Notes: generated from the letters alone by a model not told the origin. DNA of 57,057 nucleotides from Rickettsiales bacterium (GCA_029252805.1 JAQXAR010000005.1:1-57057); one strand, 5' to 3'; shown: positions 9,663-17,577, numbered from the stretch's first letter. A program made the numbers and translations.

Positions 9663-10160
9663 ATGTTTAAAGTGATTTTAATGGCAGGGTTGGTGGTCTT
9701 AGCGGCCAATTATGTCTTTGCCAAAGAGGAGCCTAGAATGAGTGTAAATGGAACAAAGTTGACAGAAATGCAGGCTTATGTAACGCAAGAGGATGGCACG
9801 GAGCCTCCTTTTAAGAACGCCTATTGGGATAATAAAGCCGAAGGCATTTACGTTGATGTGCAAAGTGGGGAACCGTTATTTTCTTCGACTGATAAGTTTA
9901 AATCAGGCACGGGCTGGCCGAGCTTTACCAAGCCCATTAAAGCCGAGAATGTTGTCAATAAAACGGATTTTAAATTGTTCTCGCCGCGTACAGAAGTGCG
10001 CTCTCAAGGAGCGGATTCGCATCTAGGGCATGTGTTTGATGATGGTCCTGTTGATGCAGGTGGTAAGCGTTTCTGCGTTAATTCAGCGGCGTTACGGTTT
10101 GTGGCTAAAGCAAATTTAGAAAAAGAAGGTTACGGTGAGTTTTTGAACTTATTTGAATAG
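9663..10160 (+). CDS. msrB: Exported methionine-R-sulfoxide reductase B
   Basis: Reduces methionine-R-sulfoxide in proteins. The start has an AAGGAG Shine-Dalgarno. An N-terminal hydrophobic stretch ([17 protein letters not shown]) predicts export or membrane anchoring. The MsrB domain is clear: [26 protein letters not shown] and the active-site [11 protein letters not shown] with the catalytic Cys. The zinc-binding CxxC pairs of many MsrBs are missing ([13 protein letters not shown] at the first site). It probably repairs envelope proteins. It is a separate unit after icd. Confidence 0.92.
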   Translation: MFKVILMAGLVVLAANYVFAKEEPRMSVNGTKLTEMQAYVTQEDGTEPPFKNAYWDNKAEGIYVDVQSGEPLFSSTDKFKSGTGWPSFTKPIKAENVVNKTDFKLFSPRTEVRSQGADSHLGHVFDDGPVDAGGKRFCVNSAALRFVAKANLEKEGYGEFLNLFE

Positions 10161-10165
10161 GGTTC

Positions 10166-10702
10166 TTATTCAGCGGTTTCTTTGATTTTCTCAACGGCGG
10201 ATTTGATTGCGTCAGGCACTTCGTTTGGACTCTCTTTGGGAACTGCTTCTGTTTCACCTGCCTCGGCAGGCTCTTCTTCAACCTCCTCAGCGATGCATTC
10301 AAGCATCGTGATATCATAGACAGGGTGTTTGAGCGATGACAGGGCAGGCGAGCTGCTAAACATCCAGCCATAGAATACGAGTGAAGGTTTCTCGCCTTGT
10401 TTCCAATACCACACTTCCATCAGGCCTGCTTGTTCAGGGCGTTTGTCGGGGGGGGCGATCCAACAGCCACGCGGGATGATCTCTAAATTACCAAAGCGGG
10501 TGACGGTGCCCATGGTGGCTTCAGTCTCTTGCGAACGGGTGGTGACTTTATTTAAGCCACGAAAGCGCATGCCGGTATAATTTTTCTGGATAATGGGTTC
10601 TTCTTCGAAGATTTCATCTTCGCTCTCTTCAGCAATGATGGTTTCCTGCGCCTGCACAGGCAGGGCGAAAAAGAATAATAAGCAAAGTAGGTAGCGTAGC
10701 AC
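10166..10702 (-). CDS. DUF2155 domain protein
   Basis: A 178-residue secreted protein with a short signal peptide (LLCLLFFFALPVQA). The DUF2155 core spans about residues 45-140, including LNKVTTRSQE, PRGCWIAPPDKRPEQAG, VFYGWMFSSSPALSSL and HPVYDITMLEC. A Glu/Pro-rich acidic tail follows. DUF2155 is conserved in alphaproteobacteria and commonly sits beside the NDUFA12 gene, as here. Its role is unknown. It starts two bases after the mlaD stop. Confidence 0.88.
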   Translation of the reverse strand: MLRYLLCLLFFFALPVQAQETIIAEESEDEIFEEEPIIQKNYTGMRFRGLNKVTTRSQETEATMGTVTRFGNLEIIPRGCWIAPPDKRPEQAGLMEVWYWKQGEKPSLVFYGWMFSSSPALSSLKHPVYDITMLECIAEEVEEEPAEAGETEAVPKESPNEVPDAIKSAVEKIKETAE

Positions 10703-10704
10703 GC

Positions 10705-11178
10705 TTACTCACTATCGTCGGAAGATTGTGCTTCCACGCCGCCGCCGCTATGGACCATTTTACCAATTAGAGATTCAAAATTCACGGAAGATTGCGTGAA
10801 AGATATTTCATCGCCATCGCCGAGCATATCTTCCATGCCACCTGGCTCAACGCTGACATACTTTCCACCAAGTAGGCTGGCGCTTACGATGGCTGCGGTT
10901 GAATCTTCCGGTAATTTGATATCTTCACGTAATTGTAGGCTCACCACGGCTTCGTAGCTTTTAGGGTCTAAATCCATTTCCACCACTTGGCCGATTTTAA
11001 TGCCGCCAATGCGCACTTCAGAGCCGCTGCCTATGCCATCGACGCTGTTAAAGCGAGCATTCACCGTATAGCCCTCAATCTCTTTGAGGTTACTGCTATT
11101 GTAAGCGAAGTAAGAAAAAGAAAGTGCGATACCGATAACGGCTGTGCCGACCAGTGTTTCAAGTTTTGTTTTATTCAT
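10705..11178 (-). CDS. mlaD: MlaD-type phospholipid transport protein (MCE domain)
   Basis: The substrate-binding MCE subunit of the Mla system, which shuttles phospholipids between the membranes and keeps the outer membrane asymmetric. It is 157 residues, with one N-terminal transmembrane anchor (TAVIGIALSFSYFAYN) and one MCE domain (ARFNSVDGIGSGSEVRIGG, IVSASLLGGKYVSVEPGG). The MlaE and MlaF partners are not in the window. It lies between NDUFA12 and DUF2155 in one tight operon, three bases after the NDUFA12 stop. Confidence 0.9.
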   Translation of the reverse strand: MNKTKLETLVGTAVIGIALSFSYFAYNSSNLKEIEGYTVNARFNSVDGIGSGSEVRIGGIKIGQVVEMDLDPKSYEAVVSLQLREDIKLPEDSTAAIVSASLLGGKYVSVEPGGMEDMLGDGDEISFTQSSVNFESLIGKMVHSGGGVEAQSSDDSE

Positions 11179-11181
11179 TTG

Positions 11182-11541
11182 TTAGGGTCTCCATGCTTCG
11201 TAATCGCCACTGGCAGACGCGTCACGTTGACCGCCTTTATCTAAGTGGCCCGGGGGTAGGTAGCGTTCAGATGTTCCGGTCATATTCGGACGATGCGGCT
11301 TCTGCCAAAAGAAACGGCGAGCGTTATCATTATCTGGAATTTCGTTGCTGGTATAATGTAGCCAGCCATGCCAGTGCGCGGGCACTTGGCTTGGTTCAGC
11401 CAGTCCTGCGTAAATCACCCAGCGTTTACGGATGCCGTCCGCTGCTTTGCGACGACCTTCAAAATAGCGGTTTCCGAACTCATCGAACCCCACTTGTGTG
11501 CCCTTCAACCATGTGAAGAGATGTGTACCTATTGTTGCCAT
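11182..11541 (-). CDS. NDUFA12 family complex I accessory protein
   Basis: A homologue of the mitochondrial complex I subunit NDUFA12 (B17.2), one of the few supernumerary subunits already present in alphaproteobacteria. The 119-residue protein carries the family pattern: GTHLFTWLKGTQVGFDEFGN, RYFEGRR, RWVIYAGLAEPSQVPAHWHG, WLHY and the C-terminal W-KPHRPNMTGT. It is the first gene of the operon with mlaD and DUF2155. The nuo core genes are not in the window. Confidence 0.92.
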   Translation of the reverse strand: MATIGTHLFTWLKGTQVGFDEFGNRYFEGRRKAADGIRKRWVIYAGLAEPSQVPAHWHGWLHYTSNEIPDNDNARRFFWQKPHRPNMTGTSERYLPPGHLDKGGQRDASASGDYEAWRP

Positions 11542-11572
11542 GCATCCTAATTACTGCAGGGCGCCTGTAGAA

Positions 11573-12115
11573 TCAAGTATAACGCTTGCCGCGTCCCAGT
11601 TCTTTTGACAATCGTGCCTGAGTTTGTCCACGTGAGGCTTTATAGCGGTTGCTGGAATCTTGCGAACGCTCTGTTTCATTGCGAGTGGTTTTATCGCGAT
11701 TAAAAAGGCTCTCGAATAGCTCCTTAGTGGCTTTCCGCGTGATACGCGATAGAGAGCTGGAAAGCGTGTTCTGGCTGTTATTGCGAGATTGGGTGGTTAG
11801 GTTACCTTCAGTTTCCTCGGTGAGGATATCGACGAGTTGGCTCAGTGCGGTTAGGCTTTCGCGGATTTCCTTATCGGTATTACGCAGCCAGTAATCGAGG
11901 GCTTTATCGGCGGTGTGGCGAAAACTCTGCTCCAACTCATTCTCAAATTGGGTGAGCCATAGGCCGTTACCTTGCATCACCTCCAGCACTTGCTCGGGGG
12001 TGAGTTGAAATCCGTCGGTTGAATTATCGAGAGATAAGCCATTTATCTGGCGGCCACTTTGGACAATGAGGTTGGCAACTTCACGTGCCACGATTTGAGT
12101 AAAAGCATCAGTCAT
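11573..12115 (-). CDS. Hypothetical helical protein
   Basis: 180 residues, no signal peptide or membrane segment. The N-terminal ~100 residues look amphipathic-helical; the C-terminal ~80 are rich in Ser, Thr, Asn, Arg and Lys and probably disordered (SQDSSNRYKASRGQTQARL). I do not recognise the family. It lies 22 bases after the next gene in the same orientation and may belong to the response-regulator operon. Confidence 0.6.
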   Translation of the reverse strand: MTDAFTQIVAREVANLIVQSGRQINGLSLDNSTDGFQLTPEQVLEVMQGNGLWLTQFENELEQSFRHTADKALDYWLRNTDKEIRESLTALSQLVDILTEETEGNLTTQSRNNSQNTLSSSLSRITRKATKELFESLFNRDKTTRNETERSQDSSNRYKASRGQTQARLSKELGRGKRYT

Positions 12116-12137
12116 GCCGTTACGGTATGTTTAATGG

Positions 12138-12629
12138 CTATTTGCCGGAAGGGTGAAAATGGGCGATGAGTTCCGGCAGTGCTTCGAGAATTTCATTGCT
12201 GGTTTTGCTGCCATCCCCCACGACTTTCTCGCGTAAGGCAATTTCTAAAAGATCGATATGTTTGCCCACGATAATAGCGGCATGTTTGTCGTCAGGAAGG
12301 TAGTTCTGGCTATATTCGCTGAGTGAATTGAGAGTGAGGGCGAGTACTTTATAACCAAGGCTTTCCGCCTTCCCTTTTTGGCTGGCAGCGGTTGAAATAA
12401 ACAATCCCCTCGCTCTGGCAGAATTAGGGTTTTTGCGGCCCATTTCGATGAGAGGGGTGATTTGCGCTGTCATATCGCTGATGAAGTCATCTTGCACTTC
12501 TTGAATGGCTTGTTGCCCTGCAGCAATCCGCTCCTCGTTAAAGATATTTTTCAAATTAACATTTTTTCCGAGTTTATTCTTCAGCGAAAGATCGGCTGTA
12601 ATTAACTGCGGGTGAGGCTTCTTCGTCAT
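12138..12629 (-). CDS. Hypothetical all-helical protein paired with a response regulator
   Basis: 163 residues, predicted almost entirely helical (VQDDFISDMTAQITPLIEM, ALTLNSLSEYSQNYL, HIDLLEIALREKVVGDG). No signal peptide and no recognised domain. Its start overlaps the stop of the response regulator gene by one base (TAATG), so translation is coupled and the proteins probably act together. It could be an output or dephosphorylation partner of the receiver domain; this is inference from the coupling only. Confidence 0.6.
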   Translation of the reverse strand: MTKKPHPQLITADLSLKNKLGKNVNLKNIFNEERIAAGQQAIQEVQDDFISDMTAQITPLIEMGRKNPNSARARGLFISTAASQKGKAESLGYKVLALTLNSLSEYSQNYLPDDKHAAIIVGKHIDLLEIALREKVVGDGSKTSNEILEALPELIAHFHPSGK

Positions 12630-13291
12630 TACTCGCTCATTCCTTTATGGTCTTGAAATTTTATTATCTCAATGCGGTGAGTTCGGCGCTCTTCGCGTCC
12701 GCCCCAACCCATTTCTTTGCGGCGGCGGCATGGGCCTTGATAGCCGGTACCGGTAACAAAGGGGCGTGGTTTCTCAATGATGTTGATGATGCGGTTACAC
12801 AGATTGCGTGAATCGAGTGGTTTCATCAAGACTTCGTTCACCCCAGAGTCGCGTGCATAAATAACGGCGTCAGGTTTGGTGGGCCCCGTTAACATGATGA
12901 TAGGGACAAAGCGGTTAGGTGACCTTACATTGCTGCGAATATGTTTTACAAAATTGGCGCCATTATCGGGCGGGAACTCACCCCAATCCATTTCCAGACT
13001 ATCGGAAGATTCCTCTTCTTCCTCTTTTTCTTTCGGAAAGGGGGAAGGTTTTTCTCCTGTTGCTGAAAAACTCAATTCCCAGTCGGTGACGATCAAATCA
13101 ATGCGTTTGCTTTGCATAATTTTAATGGCTTCAAAGCCATCTGTCGCTTGGTCTATCATCTTGAAACCCAAGTGGCCGAGAACTTTGGTGACCAATTCGC
13201 GGATAGTTTCGTTGCCATCGACAACGAGCACGGAAAGCTTGCGTAATGCAGATTCAGCTCTTTTTTCAGATAATGTAAGTGGAATAGACAT
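12629..13291 (-). CDS. CheY-like response regulator with an acidic insertion
   Basis: A 220-residue single receiver domain plus a basic tail. VLVVDGNETIRELV forms beta-1 (only one of the usual acidic pair is clear), RIDLIVTDWELS carries the phosphoacceptor Asp, IIMLTGP the conserved Thr, and EVLMKPLDS the Lys. Between beta-3 and alpha-3 is an insertion of about 35 residues with a run of Glu and Ser. The C-terminal ~40 residues (CRRRKEMGWGGREERRTHR) are strongly basic. No DNA-binding output domain is present, so it likely works by protein interaction, plausibly with the coupled helical protein downstream. Confidence 0.8.
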   Translation of the reverse strand: MSIPLTLSEKRAESALRKLSVLVVDGNETIRELVTKVLGHLGFKMIDQATDGFEAIKIMQSKRIDLIVTDWELSFSATGEKPSPFPKEKEEEEESSDSLEMDWGEFPPDNGANFVKHIRSNVRSPNRFVPIIMLTGPTKPDAVIYARDSGVNEVLMKPLDSRNLCNRIINIIEKPRPFVTGTGYQGPCRRRKEMGWGGREERRTHRIEIIKFQDHKGMSE

Positions 13292-13327
13292 TGTTGTGAC
13301 TCGTAATAAGCTCTACTAACGCGTGTA

Positions 13328-13774
13328 ATGCAAGCAAAACAGAAACTCTTATTTGTCTGTACGGGAAATATTTGTCGTTCACCGACGGCTGATGCAGTGA
13401 TGCGTCAGGAGGTAATGTTCGAGGGGATCAAGCATGTTGAGTGCGATTCCGCTGGGACGCAGTCTTTTCATCGTGATGAAGCGCCTGATTCGAGAGCGCA
13501 ACTGGCGGCGCAAATGCGTGGTTATGATATGTCGATGCTTCGCTCGCGCAAGGTGACGCCGCAAGATTATACGGCGTTCGATTATCTTTTAGCGATGGAT
13601 GGCTCTCATCTGAAATGGTTGCAGGATAATCGCCCCGGCGGCGCTACGGCTAAGGTCGAGATGTTTACGGATCGCGATATGCCGGACCCCTATTATGGCG
13701 GGGATCAAGGGTTCGAACTGGTGTTAGATTTGGTCGAAGCCGGTATACGCGAATGGATTCGCAAGCTTAGCTAA
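13328..13774 (+). CDS. Low-molecular-weight protein-tyrosine phosphatase
   Basis: A 148-residue LMW-PTP family enzyme. The catalytic P-loop CTGNICRSP sits near the N-terminus (nucleophilic Cys and binding Arg). The general-acid motif DMPDPYYGG lies near the C-terminus. Such enzymes remove phosphate from tyrosine kinases and regulate exopolysaccharide in some bacteria, but no kinase or capsule genes are nearby. The last 8 bases overlap the convergent apbE gene. Confidence 0.9.
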   Translation: MQAKQKLLFVCTGNICRSPTADAVMRQEVMFEGIKHVECDSAGTQSFHRDEAPDSRAQLAAQMRGYDMSMLRSRKVTPQDYTAFDYLLAMDGSHLKWLQDNRPGGATAKVEMFTDRDMPDPYYGGDQGFELVLDLVEAGIREWIRKLS

Positions 13775-14681
13775 AGCGCGCTTCGACATTGTCCAATGTA
13801 TGGATAATGGCTCTTGCTTGCGCATAAGGCATGATGGAAAGGCCTGTGGATAGAGCATCGGCTAAAGTCGCATTGGGCGCGAGGATAGACACGCTCGTAT
13901 GATGCTTGGCGCTCTTACCCGTGTGTGGGTTGAGCAAATGGTGATGCTGACCCAGCGCCGTTCCATAAGCGCCAGAAGTGGCGAGGGCGCGGTTATCAAG
14001 GCTTACGATATCGCTAATATCACCGGCACTATCACGCAAACCGATATTCCAGTTCCGACCATCTGCATGGCCCCCAAGCGCGCGAGTCTCACCGAGTTCG
14101 ACCAGTGTGTTGGTAATGCCTTCGGTTTTGAGCATTTGCGTGATGTGATCGGTGATAAACCCTTGTGCGATTCCATTGAGGGTGATTTGTGATTGGTGGG
14201 CTAAGCGTAGGGAATTCTCATCAATTTCGACATGGCGATAATCAATTTTCGCGAGCGTCTCTTGCAGTTGTTTTGGTGTGGGCGAGGGGTGCTTACTATA
14301 GAGCTTCCAGAGCGGCTGGACGGTCACATCAAATGCGCCCTTGGTAAGCTGACTATAGTGATTTGCCTGTGTTAAGAGGGTTGTGAGCTCATTCGGCGCT
14401 TCGTGCAGATAACCGTCTCGGTTCAGTTTTGATAAAGCGGAGTTTGCTTGATAGAGGCTGAAGATGCTCTCTAGCCGCTGAATTTCGCTGACGGCTTTGT
14501 CGATGAGCGCTTTGGCAGCACCCGCTTCCTCATGGTAAAGTTGGAAACCGGTCTCTGCGCCCAGTAAAATACCGCGCCAGCGATAGAGTTTTTGGTCTTT
14601 GATCGCTGCAAGTAACGGCATGGGGAGCATTGCCGTGCCCGCGGTCGCACCCATCAATGTTAGGAAGCGACGGCGGTTCAT
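13767..14681 (-). CDS. apbE: FAD:protein FMN transferase ApbE
   Basis: Attaches FMN from FAD to a Thr or Ser of extracytoplasmic target proteins. The ATG at 14681 is chosen because it overlaps the PepSY stop (ATGA) and begins the twin-arginine signal MNRRRFLTLMG. The ORF's upstream start at 14711 is not supported. The ApbE fold motifs are visible: TLNGIAQGFITDHI, VELGETRALGG, ALATSGAYGT and HLLNPHTGKSAKHH, followed by the metal-site region ADALSTGLSIM. The substrate is very likely the FMN-binding protein encoded two genes upstream. Confidence 0.93.
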   Translation of the reverse strand: MNRRRFLTLMGATAGTAMLPMPLLAAIKDQKLYRWRGILLGAETGFQLYHEEAGAAKALIDKAVSEIQRLESIFSLYQANSALSKLNRDGYLHEAPNELTTLLTQANHYSQLTKGAFDVTVQPLWKLYSKHPSPTPKQLQETLAKIDYRHVEIDENSLRLAHQSQITLNGIAQGFITDHITQMLKTEGITNTLVELGETRALGGHADGRNWNIGLRDSAGDISDIVSLDNRALATSGAYGTALGQHHHLLNPHTGKSAKHHTSVSILAPNATLADALSTGLSIMPYAQARAIIHTLDNVEARFS

Positions 14682-15061
14682 TTCTTCATCCTGCGTGGGC
14701 TGCGGTACCAATTATAGATGCCGGTAAAGGTAAGCAGCAGCAAGATAATCGCCGCCGCATCCATCATGATCGTACCGTAGCTGCCAAAGAAACTTCCTGT
14801 ATGTAAATCGAGCATCACGCGGTCAAGCGAGAGGGGGGCGGTATAGCCTTCTGCCACTTGTGCAGGGTCGATATCATACCAATTCATCAGCCACTCACTG
14901 CTGATTTCCTGATGTTGTAATTCGAGTGCGCTATTATGGTTTAGGATAATACCGGTGACGGCCAGCAGCACCATGAGCAGTGATGCGGCAAGGCCGATTT
15001 GGCGATGCCAGCGTAGTACGCGTAAGCGCCATCCCATTTTGCGGCGAGGTTTTTTATCCAT
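14678..15061 (-). CDS. PepSY-associated membrane protein
   Basis: A 127-residue inner-membrane protein with two transmembrane helices: WHRQIGLAASLLMVLLAVTGI after a basic N-terminus, and AAIILLLLTFTGIYNWYRS at the end. The His-containing first helix (LRWHRQIG) is typical of PepSY-TM proteins. The periplasmic loop is short. It is coupled to the FMN-binding gene by an 8-base overlap and to apbE by ATGA. Family proteins are thought to move electrons across the membrane together with flavinylated partners. Confidence 0.8.
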   Translation of the reverse strand: MDKKPRRKMGWRLRVLRWHRQIGLAASLLMVLLAVTGIILNHNSALELQHQEISSEWLMNWYDIDPAQVAEGYTAPLSLDRVMLDLHTGSFFGSYGTIMMDAAAIILLLLTFTGIYNWYRSPRRMKK

Positions 15062-15584
15062 TTTCCATTACCTGCTTATGGAAAAAGAGTGCGAGCTGGC
15101 CAAGGCGCGTCAGTGCCTTTACCGAAAGGGTCGCACCAGAGATGCCGTCAATAGGTGTATCGAGCTTATTATTGTTTTTGAGTTTCGCGTTTTTAAACTG
15201 ATCGGTGAAGCTAGGGTAGCGCACTTCCCAGCCATGACTTTCGCGGTAGACCAATACTTTGAGCGTTTCAATCACACCCTCTTTTACCACAATGCCGGTG
15301 GTGATGGGTTTATATTTCCCAATTTCTTCTAAAATCCAAACCGTGCGATCACCTTTGCGCCAGTAAGGAAATGCCCGCAATTTATATTTATGGCGCATGA
15401 TCTTATTGATTGGTTTCTGTAGCTCTTCGTCTGGAAGATAGCGCTGCATTTTAGGCGCCTTATCGTCAAAACTCTCCGCAACGAATGTGTCAGGGTCTTG
15501 ATAGACATCTTTTGCTGATGCCGTCAATGGCATCAGCAAAACTGTCACGAGTAGGAGTAAAAATTTCACGTACCCTTTGTACAT
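15054..15584 (-). CDS. FMN-binding domain periplasmic protein
   Basis: A 176-residue exported protein with a Sec signal (FLLLLVTVLLMPLTASA). The C-terminal FMN-binding domain contains the flavinylation motif DGISGATLS, where ApbE would attach FMN to the Thr. Upstream there are basic and aromatic stretches (RAFPYWRKGDRTVWILEEIGK). It follows the porin gene by two bases and overlaps the PepSY gene. Likely function: an extracytoplasmic one- or two-electron carrier or reductase linked to iron uptake. Confidence 0.9.
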   Translation of the reverse strand: MYKGYVKFLLLLVTVLLMPLTASAKDVYQDPDTFVAESFDDKAPKMQRYLPDEELQKPINKIMRHKYKLRAFPYWRKGDRTVWILEEIGKYKPITTGIVVKEGVIETLKVLVYRESHGWEVRYPSFTDQFKNAKLKNNNKLDTPIDGISGATLSVKALTRLGQLALFFHKQVMENG

Positions 15585-15586
15585 GC

Positions 15587-16840
15587 TTAGAATTGGAAGC
15601 CAACGCCCAAATTCACAAGCTCATCATCGGCGGTGCCAGACGGATTATCCAGAATCGCATAATCTGCTTTCAGCACCACATTGGGGTGAGGCCAGTAATT
15701 TACACCGAAATCAACTTGGGTAAATTTGGTGTCGGTGCTGGTGCTTGCGCTGTTATCATATTCGTTATAACGCGCAAATAACCCGATCTCATCTTCGTCC
15801 GTCACTGCAAAGCGGTACGATGGTTCAACATACCAACCATATTGCTCGTCTTTGCCCGCAGCGGCGGCGTCAGCACCATTGATATCCCAACGCGCATAGA
15901 GAGCACGTAGGCCAAAGCCATTTTTGTTGATCGCGGCATGGGTTTCCCACAATGTCGCATCTGCTGACTCCGTCAAAGAACCTTGTGCCACATCTTGCTG
16001 ATATTGAAGTGAGGTGGCGAGTTCAACGCCCGGCAGGCCTGTCCATTTGATACGACCCGTTGCTGCACCATCTTTTGCAGAAGCTTTCGCCACTTTTTGA
16101 CGACCCGAACGGATGTTAAAGGTTTTGCTGCCCGTGGTTGGCGTGTTTAGGCCAGAGTGAAGCGCGACATCATAGCTGAAGCCTTCGCCAAGCTCACCAT
16201 TGAGGCCAACACCCGCTTCCCACCATGTGGCCGGGATGATGTTTTTCTCAATAGGGTTACGCTCAACACCGTAGAAAGTGTTCGGTTCGTGTGTTTCGTT
16301 CAGGATACCAACAGGAAGCAAGAATAGACCGGCTTTCGCATGTTGCGTATCCGTGATGTTATATTCGAGGAAGGCTTGTTCTAGCTCTACTTCGCCGGGC
16401 TTGCCTTCGCCTGCAAGCGCATGTTCTATTTCGAGTTCACTAAAGAAACGTAGGCGGTCGTTAAACTCATGACCTACGAAAAGGACGAAGCGGTGGAAGT
16501 CGATTTCGTCTGTATCGCCGCCATTATAGTGAAGCTCGCCGTAACCGCCGAGGGAGGTTTTATCCCACCAGCCCATGCTGCTATCATTAGAACTGTAGCT
16601 TCCAGCATTGGCGATTTTTTCGACGTTCTGAACTTTCTTTTCTGCTTTTTTAACCTGCTTAACGGTCTTTTCTACGGTCGCCTCTGTTTGCTTTTGGCCT
16701 TTTTGTAGGGCTTCAATCTGCTTTTGCTGGAGCTGGATCATTTTCCAAAGTTCAGCTTTAGAAGGCAGGGTATCTGCCGCGTAAGCAAAAGAAGAGGTAA
16801 GCATAAGGCTCGTGGCGGCCAGAGTAGAAAGTTTAAGCAT
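15587..16840 (-). CDS. Outer-membrane porin with N-terminal coiled coil
   Basis: A 417-residue beta-barrel porin, possibly OprO/OprP-like. A Sec signal peptide (LMLTSSFAYA) is followed by a coiled coil of about 45 residues (LQQKQIEALQKGQKQTEAT, then Lys/Val heptads), which would form the periplasmic trimer stalk. The rest is a barrel with alternating aromatic strands (WETHAAINKNGFGLRALYA) ending in the terminal Phe expected for outer-membrane insertion. Two Fur-like boxes lie upstream. It is the first gene of an iron-regulated operon with the FMN-binding, PepSY and ApbE genes. Its substrate is unknown. Confidence 0.82.
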   Translation of the reverse strand: MLKLSTLAATSLMLTSSFAYAADTLPSKAELWKMIQLQQKQIEALQKGQKQTEATVEKTVKQVKKAEKKVQNVEKIANAGSYSSNDSSMGWWDKTSLGGYGELHYNGGDTDEIDFHRFVLFVGHEFNDRLRFFSELEIEHALAGEGKPGEVELEQAFLEYNITDTQHAKAGLFLLPVGILNETHEPNTFYGVERNPIEKNIIPATWWEAGVGLNGELGEGFSYDVALHSGLNTPTTGSKTFNIRSGRQKVAKASAKDGAATGRIKWTGLPGVELATSLQYQQDVAQGSLTESADATLWETHAAINKNGFGLRALYARWDINGADAAAAGKDEQYGWYVEPSYRFAVTDEDEIGLFARYNEYDNSASTSTDTKFTQVDFGVNYWPHPNVVLKADYAILDNPSGTADDELVNLGVGFQF

Positions 16841-16867
16841 GGGGAGGGCTCCTTTTAGTTTTAGTAG

Positions 16868-16882
16868 TGAGAATCATTCTCA
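16868..16882. promoter_or_regulatory. Fur-like box upstream of the porin operon
   Basis: TGAGAATCATTCTCA is a 7-1-7 inverted repeat, symmetric in both arms and matching the Fur pattern TGATAATNATTATCA except for one symmetric T/G change per arm. It lies about 28 bases before the porin start codon, where an iron repressor would block transcription. Confidence 0.75.
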
Positions 16883-16932
16883 ATTAAGAAAGATGGATGT
16901 ATTGGGTATAGGTAAGGGTGTCAATAGTTAAA

Positions 16933-16947
16933 TGAGAATCATTCGCA
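16933..16947. promoter_or_regulatory. Second Fur-like box upstream of the porin operon
   Basis: TGAGAATCATTCGCA repeats the 7-1-7 pattern of the first box with one arm position changed. It lies about 50 bases upstream of that box in the same control region. Two tandem boxes suggest cooperative Fur control. Confidence 0.65.
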
Positions 16948-16990
16948 TTTTATTGTCATCGTATTTGATGCGAATGTTATGTAGCTTTCT

Positions 16991-17047
16991 GTCAACCTGA
17001 GCGTAAGCGAAGGATCAAAAGATTCTTCGGCGCAGCCTCAGGATGAT
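16991..17047. repeat. Palindromic interspersed-repeat-like element
   Basis: Two imperfect arms face each other: CCTGAGCGTAAGCGAAGGATC and, after AAAA, the approximate complement ending CCTCAGGATGA. The wording (CCTGAGC...AAGGATC...CCTCAGGATGA) resembles REP-type palindromes common in proteobacterial genomes. Only this copy was found in the window. It lies after the 17062-17505 gene and could end its transcript. Confidence 0.5.
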
Positions 17048-17061
17048 AGAAGTGCAGCGCT

Positions 17062-17505
17062 TTAAAGTTTACCTGAAGCGGTCACTAACTTACCGAACCA
17101 TTCCCGTGTTACGGCTTCTTCATGGTTCTCCGAGGCGTAATGTAGAGCTTGAATTGCTTCATCTGCTGCGTCAATAATTTTTTCCTCAGCGCCTTTATCG
17201 GCACGGATTTTATCAATTGCCGTTTCGAGCGAATAGCTATGCTCATGGATGCTCTCTAAATCAGCACCTTCTAATTTTGGTTTGGCGATGATCTTGCCAA
17301 TCCGCATGATCTTTTTATTCAGGAGGGCTTTAGCCATTTCGGTCGTTGCAACGACCTCGCCTTCATAATGCTGCAAGCGGGTTTCGGTCGATGCATGCTC
17401 TATCGGTTCGGCTGGTTTTTCAACTTCCGTGAGTTCAGGGCCAACGAAACGGATTAGGGTAGAAATCGCGAGAATAGCGATAATGAGTTTGAATTTAAAC
17501 GACAT
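17062..17505 (-). CDS. Iron-regulated small exported helical protein (possibly DUF6746)
   Basis: A 147-residue protein with an N-terminal signal or anchor (LIIAILAISTLIRFVG). The mature part is helical, with LQHYEGEVVATTEMAKALL, an IHEHSYSLETAIDKI segment and LHYASENHEEA. This pattern resembles DUF6746-type proteins, but I recall that family only loosely. A Fur-like box lies directly upstream (17521-17535), so it is probably induced by iron limitation with the neighbouring porin operon. Function unknown. Confidence 0.7.
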   Translation of the reverse strand: MSFKFKLIIAILAISTLIRFVGPELTEVEKPAEPIEHASTETRLQHYEGEVVATTEMAKALLNKKIMRIGKIIAKPKLEGADLESIHEHSYSLETAIDKIRADKGAEEKIIDAADEAIQALHYASENHEEAVTREWFGKLVTASGKL

Positions 17506-17520
17506 GGTAATCCCTGTAAT

Positions 17521-17535
17521 TGATAATCATTCGCA
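17521..17535. promoter_or_regulatory. Fur-like box upstream of the 17062-17505 gene
   Basis: TGATAATCATTCGCA matches the 7-1-7 Fur pattern in its left arm exactly and in five of seven positions of the right. It starts 15 bases upstream of the start codon, within the expected promoter. It shares its right arm with the second porin box. Confidence 0.7.
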
Positions 17536-17577
17536 TTTTCTAGGCGCAATGGAAAGAAGATGCAAGTCTTAATCTTT

